64,000 bases of DNA, from NCBI RefSeq assembly GCF_017676385.1, contig NZ_JAFFZN010000012.1, forward strand, positions 62,001 through 126,000. Reading direction: 5' to 3'. This document shows positions 42,718 through 50,936 of the stretch, piece by piece. This DNA is from Streptomyces spirodelae. GTDB lineage: Bacteria > Actinomycetota > Actinomycetes > Streptomycetales > Streptomycetaceae. The notes beneath the pieces are model-generated. The model was given only the letters and a program-made list of their open reading frames with translations, was not told where the DNA came from and searched no databases. A program made the translations under genes and the position numbers. How positions within the stretch are numbered: the first letter of the stretch is position 1; each line of letters begins with the position of its first letter.

Positions 42718-43110
42718 ATGCCGCACTTCGAGGTGCAGATTCATGAGGAAGCCCTGGGTGGGGAGGATTCCGCTGTCAGTGGGCAATTGATCAAAGAACT
42801 GACGGAAGCCGCACTGACGGTGTATCCCGAGTCGTTCCGGAAGCTGGTCGGGGTCGAGATCTTCGGTGTACCCAGCGGGAGGTGGGGCGTGGGCGGCGAG
42901 ATCACGGATGAGCTCGCGCCGATCGTGACCTTGCGCTCACGGGAGGGGCTCTTTCACCACCCCGACCTCGTCGGAGCGCCCGCCCGGCTGATATCCGCGA
43001 TCACCGACGCCGTCGCCGCTGTCCTCGGAGAGGGTGTGCGGGAGCGGGTGACGGTCCGGCTGGTGGGGGTTCCGGCGGGCCGCTCGGGCGTCGGCGGCGA
43101 GCCGGCCTGA
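42718..43110 (+). CDS. Fused tandem 4-oxalocrotonate tautomerase-like protein
   Basis: A 130-residue protein. The ATG at 42718, after GGGAGG, puts Pro at position 2, which becomes the catalytic N-terminal Pro-1. The sequence is an internal duplication: VGVEIFGVPSGRWGVGGE (44-61) matches VTVRLVGVPAGRSGVGGE (111-128). The second half begins APIVTLR without a free Pro, so only the first half can use the classic mechanism. Members of this superfamily isomerise or dehalogenate unsaturated acids. The substrate is unknown. The stop abuts the convergent MFS stop. Confidence 0.8.
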   Translation: MPHFEVQIHEEALGGEDSAVSGQLIKELTEAALTVYPESFRKLVGVEIFGVPSGRWGVGGEITDELAPIVTLRSREGLFHHPDLVGAPARLISAITDAVAAVLGEGVRERVTVRLVGVPAGRSGVGGEPA

Positions 43111-44310
43111 TCAGTCGGCGCCGGCCGTTCCCGGGGCGCGATCCTGCCGCGCTGCCCCTGGTCGGAGCCCGATGGAGAGGGCCGCGGTCACCGTCAGGGA
43201 CAGCGCGGCGATCAAGGTCATGGCGGTGGCCGGGGAGGTGAGTTCCGCGACGACGCCCGCAAGTGCGGCACCCACCCCTTGCAGGGCCAGCATCCCCGAC
43301 GCATGCAGGCCCAGCGCATGGCCGCTGAGCTCCTCCGGAGTCAGTTCCATCAACCGCTCCTGGAGCAGCAGGCTTGCGCCGAAGCCGACGGACGCCAGCA
43401 TCACCAGCCCCGCCGCCAAGGGCAGTGAGGGGCGCAGTACGAAGAGGAGATAGGGGGAGGCCAGCAGAACAAGCATCGGTACGGCCAGCCGCTTCCGCCA
43501 ACGGGGTGGCACAAAGCGGCCGACGGCGGTGTCTCCGGCCAGCATGCCCGCCGCTCCGCAGGTGAAGAGGAGCCCGGCCTCTCGCGGGGCGAACGGTACG
43601 AAGAGGGACTCGCAACCGACCACCAGGCCGTTGGGCACCCACAGCCCCAGATAGACGAACCGTCGGGAAGGGGACGACCACAGCAGAGCGTTGTTCCGCC
43701 AGGTCTGCGCCACCGAGGGCCTGCCCGTGGCCCGGGGCGGGCGCTCTCCGAGACCGAGCCGTGCCACGGCCGCACCCGTCAGATACAGCACGGCACCGAT
43801 CAGCAAGGTGCCTCGCGCGGAGAGAACAGCGACAAGGACACCACCGAGCGCATAGCCGCAGATCTGCATGACGCCGTTGGACATATTGAGCACCGAACGA
43901 CCGAGGAGGTATCCGTCCTTGCGAAGGACCTCATTGAGAAGCCCGTAGCGCACCCCGCCCGCCAGCGAGGCGAAAACACCGAGGACGAGCAGCACGGAGA
44001 ACGACGCAGCGACGGGCAGACCCGGCACGGCCTGCACGGCCGTACCGAGAGCGAACGTCAGAAGCAGCACGCTCATCGCAGCGCGCGGCCGCAGCCGGTC
44101 GGCAGCCGACAACAGTGTCGCGGCCCCGAGGAGTTGAGCCAGCGACGGCCCGAACATGGCAAGGGAGGACAGCAGCGGGGACCCGGTAGAGGTGTAGATG
44201 AGCGTGCCCAGCGCCAGACCGCTCACCGTCTGCCCTGCCACCTGGAAGGTGCTGGTGAGAAAGAGAGGAGTGAACTCGGGCGCCCGGAAGAGCTCTCGAT
44301 AGGTGTGCAT
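43111..44310 (-). CDS. MFS transporter
   Basis: A 399-residue major-facilitator protein with about twelve hydrophobic segments, starting MHTYRELFRAPEFTPLFLTSTFQVAGQTVSGLALG. A central basic loop (RLGLGERPPRATGRPSVAQTWRNN) separates the halves. It resembles the MFS exporters encoded beside ArsR-type regulators in Streptomyces and is divergent from one here (127-bp gap). The substrate is unknown; efflux of a toxic compound is the likeliest role. Confidence 0.85.
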   Translation of the reverse strand: MHTYRELFRAPEFTPLFLTSTFQVAGQTVSGLALGTLIYTSTGSPLLSSLAMFGPSLAQLLGAATLLSAADRLRPRAAMSVLLLTFALGTAVQAVPGLPVAASFSVLLVLGVFASLAGGVRYGLLNEVLRKDGYLLGRSVLNMSNGVMQICGYALGGVLVAVLSARGTLLIGAVLYLTGAAVARLGLGERPPRATGRPSVAQTWRNNALLWSSPSRRFVYLGLWVPNGLVVGCESLFVPFAPREAGLLFTCGAAGMLAGDTAVGRFVPPRWRKRLAVPMLVLLASPYLLFVLRPSLPLAAGLVMLASVGFGASLLLQERLMELTPEELSGHALGLHASGMLALQGVGAALAGVVAELTSPATAMTLIAALSLTVTAALSIGLRPGAARQDRAPGTAGAD

Positions 44311-44437
44311 GGCGGGGAGTCTCGGCCGGAACGAGCCAGCCGGTTACTGTTTCGCCCCAGCACGAAAGGTCGCTGCGGCGCGACGCCGAACGCTGCGTGG
44401 GCCTGCTTGGACAGCGGGGTGAGGAGGAGCGCGCAGC

Positions 44438-45445
44438 GTGGGGTGGTGGCAGGTCAGCGCAGATACCTTGGCGGGCAGCCGATTCGTGGTCTCGCCGCTC
44501 GCGGAGACGATCGCCGGTCTCAAGGTGCTGGAACGGGGGAGCGCTGCCCACCCCGGGGAACGCGCCTGGCTCGACGCCCATCGGCCCGCCTACCGCGCCC
44601 GCCAGGAGACCAACCCGGTCACCGCGCAGCTGATACGGGCGGCTCTCGGGCCCACCTGGAACGCCGACTTCCTCACGCCCCCGCCGGACCCCGACGCATC
44701 CGACTCCGCCGTGCCCTCCTTCGAAGAGGAGGTTGCCCGGGTGCGGTCTGCGCCGCCGGAAGCGGCCCGCGCCGACCTGCTGGTGTCGCTGGGCAGCAAG
44801 GGCCCGCTGCCCGCCGCGCTGCGCCGGGACGACCTGCCGCGGCGTATGGCGGACGCCCTGGAGTGGGTGTGGCAGGAGACGGTGCTGCCGTACTGGCCGC
44901 GGCGGCGACGGGTCATCGAGGCCGATGTGGTGGCCCGTACGGCGCAGCTGAGCCAGGGTGGCTGGGCGGCCGCCCTCGACGACATGCGGCCGGGTATGCG
45001 CTGGCTCGGCGAGAGCAGGCTCCAGATCAACACCCGCACCTACCCGCCTCGCGAACTGGCAGGGGCACGACTGATGTTCGTTCCGGTGACGCCGCATACG
45101 GGGTGGGTGTCCTGGGAGTCCGCCGTCGACCGGCCGTCCCGCTATGCCGTGGTGTACCCGTGCGCGGGAACGCTCGCTGGGGCGCTCGGGGAGGCGGAAG
45201 GGGTGTCGGTGTCCGAGGCGTTGGGGGCCCTGCTCGGGCGTGCGCGGGCCACCGTGCTGGTGCTCCTCGACTCCCCGAAGAGCACCAGCCAACTTGTCGC
45301 GCTGACCGGCCAGGGGCTGGGTTCGGTGGGCCGCCACCTCCGGGTCCTGCGGGAGGCGCGGCTGATACAGCGCCGCCGTGCGGGCCGTTCCGTCCTCTAC
45401 TACCGCACCCCGGCCGGCGACTGCCTGCTCCGTGCTCAGCGATGA
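44438..45445 (+). CDS. ArsR-family regulator with DUF5937-like N-terminus
   Basis: A 335-residue regulator starting at GTG. The N-terminal two thirds (VSPLAETIAGLKVLERG, RRRRVIEADVVARTAQLSQGGWAAALDDM, LMFVPVTPHTGWVSWE) match the DUF5937 ligand-domain type. The C-terminal 75 residues are an ArsR winged helix (TSQLVALTGQGLGSVGRHLRVLREARLIQRRRAGRSVLYYRT). No metal-binding Cys motif is seen, so it probably senses an organic ligand. It is divergent from the MFS gene, and its 3' end overlaps the convergent second MFS gene by ten bases. Confidence 0.88.
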   Translation: MGWWQVSADTLAGSRFVVSPLAETIAGLKVLERGSAAHPGERAWLDAHRPAYRARQETNPVTAQLIRAALGPTWNADFLTPPPDPDASDSAVPSFEEEVARVRSAPPEAARADLLVSLGSKGPLPAALRRDDLPRRMADALEWVWQETVLPYWPRRRRVIEADVVARTAQLSQGGWAAALDDMRPGMRWLGESRLQINTRTYPPRELAGARLMFVPVTPHTGWVSWESAVDRPSRYAVVYPCAGTLAGALGEAEGVSVSEALGALLGRARATVLVLLDSPKSTSQLVALTGQGLGSVGRHLRVLREARLIQRRRAGRSVLYYRTPAGDCLLRAQR

Positions 45446-46866
45446 CCGGCGGTGGAGCGGGGGTCGGGCCGCAGCCAGGCCACCGTCACCGTGCCGAGCA
45501 CCGCGAGCACCACTGCCGCGACGCGGAACCCGGCGGCCATGCCCTCGGTGAAGCCGCCGGTGTGGGATGCCATCACGGTGCCCATCGCGGCGACGCCGAG
45601 TGCGCTGCCGAATTCCCGTGCTGCACCGTTGAGTCCGGAGCCGAGGCCCGCGCGGTCGGCGGGCAGGGCGCTGAGGACGGACAGGGAGAGCGGCGGCATC
45701 GACAGGCCCATGCCGACGGCCATCACCAGCAGGACGGCGGCGTAGGGGAGATAGGGGGTGGAGCCGTCGACCAGTGAGAGCAGGCCCAGTCCGACCGTCA
45801 GGGAGGCGAGCCCCGTCGCCACCATCGGGCGGGCGCCGAACCGTCGGGAGAGGCGGGGGCTGAGCCGGGAGAAGACCAGCATTCCGACGGCGACGGGTCC
45901 GACGGCGAGCCCGGCGACGGCGGGGGAGTAGCCCTTGGCGTACTGCAGATACTGGGCGTTGACGAAGAACAGCGCGAACAGCCCGAAGAAGGTGGCCCCT
46001 ATCCCCAGTACCCCGGCCCGCAGCGGGCGGGCAAGGAACAGGCGCGGGTCCACCAGCGGACGCGCCGAGCGCAACCCGTGTCCGACGAACGCGCCCAGCA
46101 GGAGGGCGGCCAGTGCGAAGGAGACGAGGACCAGCGGTGAGCCCCAGCCGTGTCCCGGGCCCTCGATGAGGGCGGTGAGCAGGGCGAGCGAGCCGAGCAC
46201 CAGCAGCGCGGTGCCCAGTGGGTCGGCGGGGCCCGCCGGGGCTCCGGCCGTACGGGGGGTCAGGCGCGCGGTGAGTGCGAGGAGGAGCAGCGCGGCCGGG
46301 GCCGTGACCCAGAACAGCCCCTGCCAGGGCAGGTACTGCAGGACGAGGCCGCCGCCGAGATTGCCCAGCAGGCCGGCGGCACCGGTCGCGCCCGTCCAGA
46401 CGGCCACGGCGTGTGCCCGGCGCTCGGGCGGTGCGGTGCGGACCGCGAGGGAGAGGGACGCGGGCATCACCAGCGCGGCGCCCGCGCCGGCCAGGGCCCG
46501 GCCGGCGATGAGTACGGCGACGTTCGGTGCGAGCGCCGCCAGCAGGCAGCCGGCGGCGAAGACGGCGAGACCGGCGAGCAGGGCGCCCTTGGGGCCGCGC
46601 CGGTCGCCCAGCGCCCCGGCGGGGATGAGGAGTCCGGCGAAGACGAGGACGTAGGAGTCGACGATCCACAGCAGTTGTGCCGAGGTGGGGTGCAGGTCTC
46701 CGGAACTGAGCTTGGGCAGCGCCAGGTTCACGGCGGCCACCAGGGCCACGGCGAGCATGACGCACGCCGACATCAGCCCGAGCACGGTCGCGTGCCGTGG
46801 GCCGTGGGAGCTGCGCGGCGTCGCTGTCCCGGGCTGGAGCGCTGTGTCGGACGCGGTATCAGGCAT
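45436..46866 (-). CDS. DHA2/EmrB-type MFS drug exporter
   Basis: A 476-residue transporter with about fourteen membrane helices. It begins MPDTASDTALQ, then HATVLGLMSACVMLAVALVAAVNLALP. Motif A-like DRRGPKGALLAG and motif C (TGATGAAGLLGNLGGGLVLQ) indicate a drug:H+ antiporter. The ATG at 46866 was chosen by homology; a much longer open frame continues upstream through a 15-bp tandem repeat. The gene is divergent from a LysR regulator that probably controls it. Confidence 0.88.
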   Translation of the reverse strand: MPDTASDTALQPGTATPRSSHGPRHATVLGLMSACVMLAVALVAAVNLALPKLSSGDLHPTSAQLLWIVDSYVLVFAGLLIPAGALGDRRGPKGALLAGLAVFAAGCLLAALAPNVAVLIAGRALAGAGAALVMPASLSLAVRTAPPERRAHAVAVWTGATGAAGLLGNLGGGLVLQYLPWQGLFWVTAPAALLLLALTARLTPRTAGAPAGPADPLGTALLVLGSLALLTALIEGPGHGWGSPLVLVSFALAALLLGAFVGHGLRSARPLVDPRLFLARPLRAGVLGIGATFFGLFALFFVNAQYLQYAKGYSPAVAGLAVGPVAVGMLVFSRLSPRLSRRFGARPMVATGLASLTVGLGLLSLVDGSTPYLPYAAVLLVMAVGMGLSMPPLSLSVLSALPADRAGLGSGLNGAAREFGSALGVAAMGTVMASHTGGFTEGMAAGFRVAAVVLAVLGTVTVAWLRPDPRSTAGHR

Positions 46867-46886
46867 GGGTGTATCCCCCGAGCAAT

Positions 46887-46991
46887 GAACGAAAGACAGG
46901 TGAACGAAAGACAGGTAAGTGAAAGACAGGTGAACGAAAGTCGGGCGAGCGAAGGGCGGGCGAGCGAAAGACGAGTGAGCCGCAGAGCAGG
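46887..46991. repeat. Seven 15-bp tandem repeats in the MFS/LysR divergent region
   Basis: Units of 15 bases: gaacgaaagacaggt twice exactly (46887-46901, 46902-46916), then aagtgaaagacaggt, gaacgaaagtcgggc, gagcgaagggcgggc, gagcgaaagacgagt, and a degenerate seventh. They start 21 bases from the MFS ATG. Decay increases away from the MFS gene. Confidence 0.9.
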
Positions 46992-47126
46992 TGCGGCGGG
47001 GCGGGGTGCGGCGGGGGCGCGGCGGTGGGGCGCGTGCGCTGCCCGTCGGGTGGCCGGGCTCTTTCCGGTCGGGTGAGGAGCCCGGCGGGTGCTTGTACGG
47101 TAGGCGGGCCAGCTGGGTTAATTCAA

Positions 47127-47141
47127 TTGCAATCTTCGCAA
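47127..47141. promoter_or_regulatory. LysR-type binding box
   Basis: TTGCAATCTTCGCAA is an inverted repeat (TTGC-N7-GCAA) containing the T-N11-A core typical of LysR regulators. It lies 17 bases before the LysR-family start, in the divergent region with the MFS gene. Confidence 0.5.
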
Positions 47142-47157
47142 GGGAAAGTTGCTCTGC

Positions 47158-48108
47158 ATGCAATCGACGTCCTCGTTGGACCTGAATCTGCTGATCGCCC
47201 TTGACGCGCTGCTCACCGAGGGCAGCGTCACCGACGCCGCGCAGCGCCTGCACCTGTCCACGCCCGCGATGAGCCGGACCCTGGCCCGTATTCGGCGGGC
47301 GCTGGACGATCCGGTGCTGGTCCGCGCGGGGAGGCACATGGTGCCCACACCACGGGCGCTGGAGCTCGCGGGGGAGGTACGGGAGATCGTGGAGCGCGCC
47401 ACTGCCGTCTTCACCCCGGGAGCGGGTACGGGCGCCGCGTTCGACCCGGCGACGCTGGAGCGCACCTTCACGCTGATCGCCGACGACGCGCTGCTGACCG
47501 GTATCGGGATGCGGCTGCTGGAACGGGTGCGGGCGCAGGCGCCGGGCGTCTCACTGCGGCTGCTCCCTGAGGGGCCGGGGGAGCCGACCGCGCTGCGGGA
47601 GGGCGTCGCCGATCTGGAGCTGGGCGTGGTGAACGCGCCGGCACCGGAGACGCGGGTCGAGCATGTCTTCACCGACACCAACGTCGGCGTCGTCCGCCGG
47701 GGGCATCCACTGCTGGAGGGGGAGATCACTCCGGAGCGGTTCGCTGCGGCGGACCATGTGACGGCGTCGCGTCGGGGCAGGATGCACGGCCCGATCGACG
47801 AGCTGCTGGCGGAGCGCGGGCTGCGGCGCCGGGTGGTCGCCTCCGTGCCGACGCTGGCCGCCACGCTGCTGGTGGTGGCGCAGACCGATCTGGTGGGCCG
47901 TACCGGGCTGCGGCTGGGCGCCGGACTGGTGGAGCGGCTGGACCTGGTCACCTTCCGGATTCCGCTGGGGCTGCCGGCCCTCCCCATCGCCCAGGCGTGG
48001 CACCCCCGCTACGAGAAGGACGCCGCGCACTGTTGGCTGCGCCGCTGTGTGCGGGAGGTCACTCAGGGCCTCGACCTCTGTGACCCTCCGCCCGAGGCCC
48101 CCACCTGA
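47158..48108 (+). CDS. LysR-family transcriptional regulator
   Basis: A 316-residue regulator. The helix-turn-helix is at residues 6-65 (LDLNLLIALDALLTEGSVTDAAQRLHLSTPAMSRTLARIRRAL). The effector domain follows (FTLIADDALLTGIGMRLLERV, LELGVVNAPAPETRVEHVF). ATG 47158 fits the family start; an in-frame TTG at 47149 has the closer AAGGGA and remains possible. It probably regulates the divergent DHA2 exporter. Confidence 0.9.
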   Translation: MQSTSSLDLNLLIALDALLTEGSVTDAAQRLHLSTPAMSRTLARIRRALDDPVLVRAGRHMVPTPRALELAGEVREIVERATAVFTPGAGTGAAFDPATLERTFTLIADDALLTGIGMRLLERVRAQAPGVSLRLLPEGPGEPTALREGVADLELGVVNAPAPETRVEHVFTDTNVGVVRRGHPLLEGEITPERFAAADHVTASRRGRMHGPIDELLAERGLRRRVVASVPTLAATLLVVAQTDLVGRTGLRLGAGLVERLDLVTFRIPLGLPALPIAQAWHPRYEKDAAHCWLRRCVREVTQGLDLCDPPPEAPT

Positions 48109-48180
48109 GGCGCCGCCTGAGGTCCCCATCTGAGGCAGGACCCGAGGCCCCCACCTGAGGCCCCGGCCGAAGGCCCCAGC
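48088..48180 (+). repeat. CCCGAGGCCCCCACCTGAGGC repeats at LysR 3' end
   Basis: The 20-base unit at the end of the LysR gene recurs almost exactly near 48130-48160, with degenerate copies between (CCTGAGGTCCCC). It could form terminator-like pairings with the convergent gene's end. The origin is probably slippage. Confidence 0.55.
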
Positions 48181-48193
48181 TTGGCGGCGCCCC

Positions 48194-49006
48194 CTACACC
48201 GATTCCGACGGCGGCTCGCCCTGGCCCGAGTCCCCGCCCTGTCCGCCGCCCAAGTGGCGCCGGAGCTGCTCGACGGTGACCGTGCGGTCCTTGGGCGGGG
48301 TGGCGCGGGAGACGGGGCGGTCGAAGTGGCCGAGATCGATCCGGTCGTGGTTGCTGCCCGCCCTGCGCTCCAGGCGCAGCGGGTAGGGCTTGCCCTCGGC
48401 CGAGACGTGCATGGTGACGCGGGCCTTCTTCTGGGCGCGGGTGACGAGGACGGAGCGGTGGCCCTGCACGCTGCTCTCGTGCCCTCGCTTCCAGTGCGGT
48501 CCCGGGGTGTCGCGTACTCCGGACGCGGCGCGGAAGGCGTCCAGGTCGCAGGCGGTGGTCAGGCCCTTGCCGCCGAGGTCGTCGTCCTTGGCGCTGCCCT
48601 TGATGTAGCGGCCCTTGAACTTCTGGGCGGCCTCCGCGCCCTGCCGGGGGCCGAGCTGGGCTTTCCAGAAGGCGGCATCGGGCTTGAGCCAGACGGTGTC
48701 ACCGTGTTTGATGAGCCGAACGGACCCTCTGCCCGGTACCGAGATTTTTCCGGAACAGTTCGCCTTTTCGTCCAGCGTGAGATGAATCCTCAGGTCGGGC
48801 GCCTTCATTCTGAGCCGGAGGGAGTGTGCGGAATTCAGTTCATCGGACGCTTTCTCCGCTATTTCCTCTCCTGACAACTCTGCGATATCAGGACCGTCAC
48901 GCTGGGTTGCCGTGGGGGTGGCATGAGCCGGGGCCAGGAGTCCGCCGGAGGCCGTCGCCGCAGCGCATACGGCTACGAGCAGTGAGGTGCGGTGCTGCTT
49001 TCGCAT
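48194..49006 (-). CDS. Secreted LppX/LolA-like protein
   Basis: A 270-residue exported protein. ATG 49006 begins MRKQHRTSLLVAVCAAATASGG with a signal peptide cleaved after APAHA; no lipobox is seen. The mature part (SGEEIAEKASDELNSAHSLRLRMKA, GDTVWLKPDAAFWKAQLG, EGKPYPLRLERRA) has the alternating beta pattern of LppX/LprG or LolA-type lipid-carrier folds. Two Cys (ANCSG, TACDL) may pair. The ligand is unknown. Confidence 0.75.
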   Translation of the reverse strand: MRKQHRTSLLVAVCAAATASGGLLAPAHATPTATQRDGPDIAELSGEEIAEKASDELNSAHSLRLRMKAPDLRIHLTLDEKANCSGKISVPGRGSVRLIKHGDTVWLKPDAAFWKAQLGPRQGAEAAQKFKGRYIKGSAKDDDLGGKGLTTACDLDAFRAASGVRDTPGPHWKRGHESSVQGHRSVLVTRAQKKARVTMHVSAEGKPYPLRLERRAGSNHDRIDLGHFDRPVSRATPPKDRTVTVEQLRRHLGGGQGGDSGQGEPPSESV

Positions 49007-49284
49007 CGATGGCTCCGATCCGCCGAGAGGGAAGGCGGGTGGCCGTGTGGCGGCACACCGATCTCCCAAATATGGACAAAGACGTACTCACCGTACGTTC
49101 CGTCGGGGGGTGGCGCACTTCGGCCAGTGATGAAGCCCACTTGTCATCGGTTTTTGGACATGAGACCGGGGGAACGGGGCAGGGTTCACGACTGCCATCT
49201 GCCCAGGGCTGTGGCAAAAGCCCCCAACGGGGGCACGGGGGCCACCCCGGAGAAAGCAGTAAGTAACGGAAGGCAGTACCGAAG

Positions 49285-50787
49285 GTGTCCGTTCTGGAGA
49301 GCATTCACATTGACGGCGAGTGGCGTACGGCCGCAGCCGGCGGTACGCGGGACGTGCTGGACCCCGCGGACGCCACCACGCTCGCCGTTGTCGCCGAGGG
49401 CGACGCAGCGGACACCGACGCGGCTGTCGCCGCAGCGCGTCGCGCGTTCGACGAGGGCCCCTGGCGGCAGACCCCCACCGCCGAGCGGGCCGCGCTGCTG
49501 CGCCGGGTAGCCGATCTCCTCCAGCGCGACCGCGAGGAGATCGCACTGACCGAGTCCCGGGACACCGGCAAGACCCTCGAAGAGGGCCGGGTGGACGTGG
49601 ACGACGTCACCAATGCGTTCCGCTACTTCGCCGACCTGGTGATGAACGAGTCCGGCGGCCGGGTCGTGGACGCGGGCAGCGCCGATGTGCACAGCGTGGT
49701 CGTGCACGAGCCCGTCGGTGTCTGCGCCATGATCACGCCCTGGAACTACCCCCTTCTCCAGGCCAGCTGGAAGGTCGCCCCGGCGCTCGCCGCCGGCAAC
49801 ACCTTCGTGATCAAGCCGAGCGAGGTCACCCCGCTGTCCACCGTCCACCTGGTGAAGCTGCTGGTGGAGGCCGGTCTCCCGGCGGGCGTCGCCAACCTCG
49901 TCACCGGCGCCGGCGCCCCGGTCGGTGCCCGGCTTTCCGAGCACCCCGACGTCGACCTGGTCTCCTTCACCGGCGGGCTGGTCAGCGGCACCAAGGTCGC
50001 ACAGGCCGCGGCGCCCACCGTCAAGAAGGTCGCCCTGGAGCTCGGCGGCAAGAACCCCAATGTCGTCTTCGCCGACGCCTGCGCCACCGAGGAGGGCTTC
50101 GACACCGCCGTCGACCAGGCCCTGAACGCCGCGTTCATCCACAGCGGCCAGGTGTGCTCGGCCGGTGCCCGGCTGATCATCGAGGAGTCCGTCAAGGACC
50201 GCTTCGTGGCCGAGCTGGTCTCCCGCGCCCAGCGCATCAAGCTCGGGCGCGGCACCGAGGAAGGCGTCGAGTGCGGTCCGCTCGTCTCCCAGCAGCAGCT
50301 GGAGAAGACGGAAGGCTATGTCGCCTCGGCGCTGGAGGAAGGCGCCCGGCTGCGGTGCGGCGGCGAGCGCCCAGAGCCCTCCGAGGTACGGCCCGAGGGC
50401 GGCTACTTCTACGCGCCGACCGTGCTGGACGACTGTCACCGCGGGATGCGGGTCATCCGCGAGGAGACCTTTGGCCCAATCTTGACGGTAGAGAGCTTCA
50501 GCACCGAGGACGAAGCTGTAACCCTGGCCAACGACACCGAGTACGGCCTCGCGGGCGCCGTCTTCTCCGGCGACACCGCACGCGCGCGCAGGGTTGCCGC
50601 GCGGCTGCGCCACGGCACGGTGTGGATCAACGACTTCCACCCGTACCTGCCGCAGGCCGAGTGGGGAGGCTTCGGCAAGTCCGGCGTGGGCCGGGAGCTG
50701 GGCCCCCACGGTCTGGCCGAATACCGCGAGACCAAGCACGTGTACGAGAACCTGCGCCCGGCACCGGTCCGCTGGTTCGGCGGCTGA
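49285..50787 (+). CDS. betB: Betaine-aldehyde dehydrogenase
   Basis: A 500-residue NAD(P)-dependent aldehyde dehydrogenase, start GTG. Conserved parts are ITPWNYPLLQASWKVAPALAAGN, FTGGLVSGTKVAQAAAP, ELGGKNPNVVF (catalytic E252) and HSGQVCSAGAR (nucleophile C291). The Glu-Cys spacing is about five residues longer than usual, from an insertion near ACATEEG. As first gene of a run with choline dehydrogenase and a betaine importer, its role is betaine aldehyde to glycine betaine, the osmoprotectant. Confidence 0.9.
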   Translation: MSVLESIHIDGEWRTAAAGGTRDVLDPADATTLAVVAEGDAADTDAAVAAARRAFDEGPWRQTPTAERAALLRRVADLLQRDREEIALTESRDTGKTLEEGRVDVDDVTNAFRYFADLVMNESGGRVVDAGSADVHSVVVHEPVGVCAMITPWNYPLLQASWKVAPALAAGNTFVIKPSEVTPLSTVHLVKLLVEAGLPAGVANLVTGAGAPVGARLSEHPDVDLVSFTGGLVSGTKVAQAAAPTVKKVALELGGKNPNVVFADACATEEGFDTAVDQALNAAFIHSGQVCSAGARLIIEESVKDRFVAELVSRAQRIKLGRGTEEGVECGPLVSQQQLEKTEGYVASALEEGARLRCGGERPEPSEVRPEGGYFYAPTVLDDCHRGMRVIREETFGPILTVESFSTEDEAVTLANDTEYGLAGAVFSGDTARARRVAARLRHGTVWINDFHPYLPQAEWGGFGKSGVGRELGPHGLAEYRETKHVYENLRPAPVRWFGG

Positions 50788-50936
50788 GCCGACGGAGCGA
50801 AGGAGACCGGCAACCGGCCACACCCACCCGCAGACACCCGAACAGAGCGCCACGGCGGTTCGTCCCCGAGCCGTCGGGGCGCACCCGTACCAACCGCCAG
50901 CCCCTCCCCGGAAAGTTCCCAAGGAGCAGTACCCCT

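Noticed and set aside
43931..46765. 944-codon minus-strand frame across the MFS/ArsR genes
   Set aside because: Arg/Pro/Gly-rich composition and overlap with several recognised genes on both strands mark it as a shadow frame.
46867..47337. Upstream extension of the DHA2 exporter through the 15-bp repeats
   Set aside because: The extension reads repetitive FVHLS-type residues and overlaps the LysR gene; family members start near MPDTAS.
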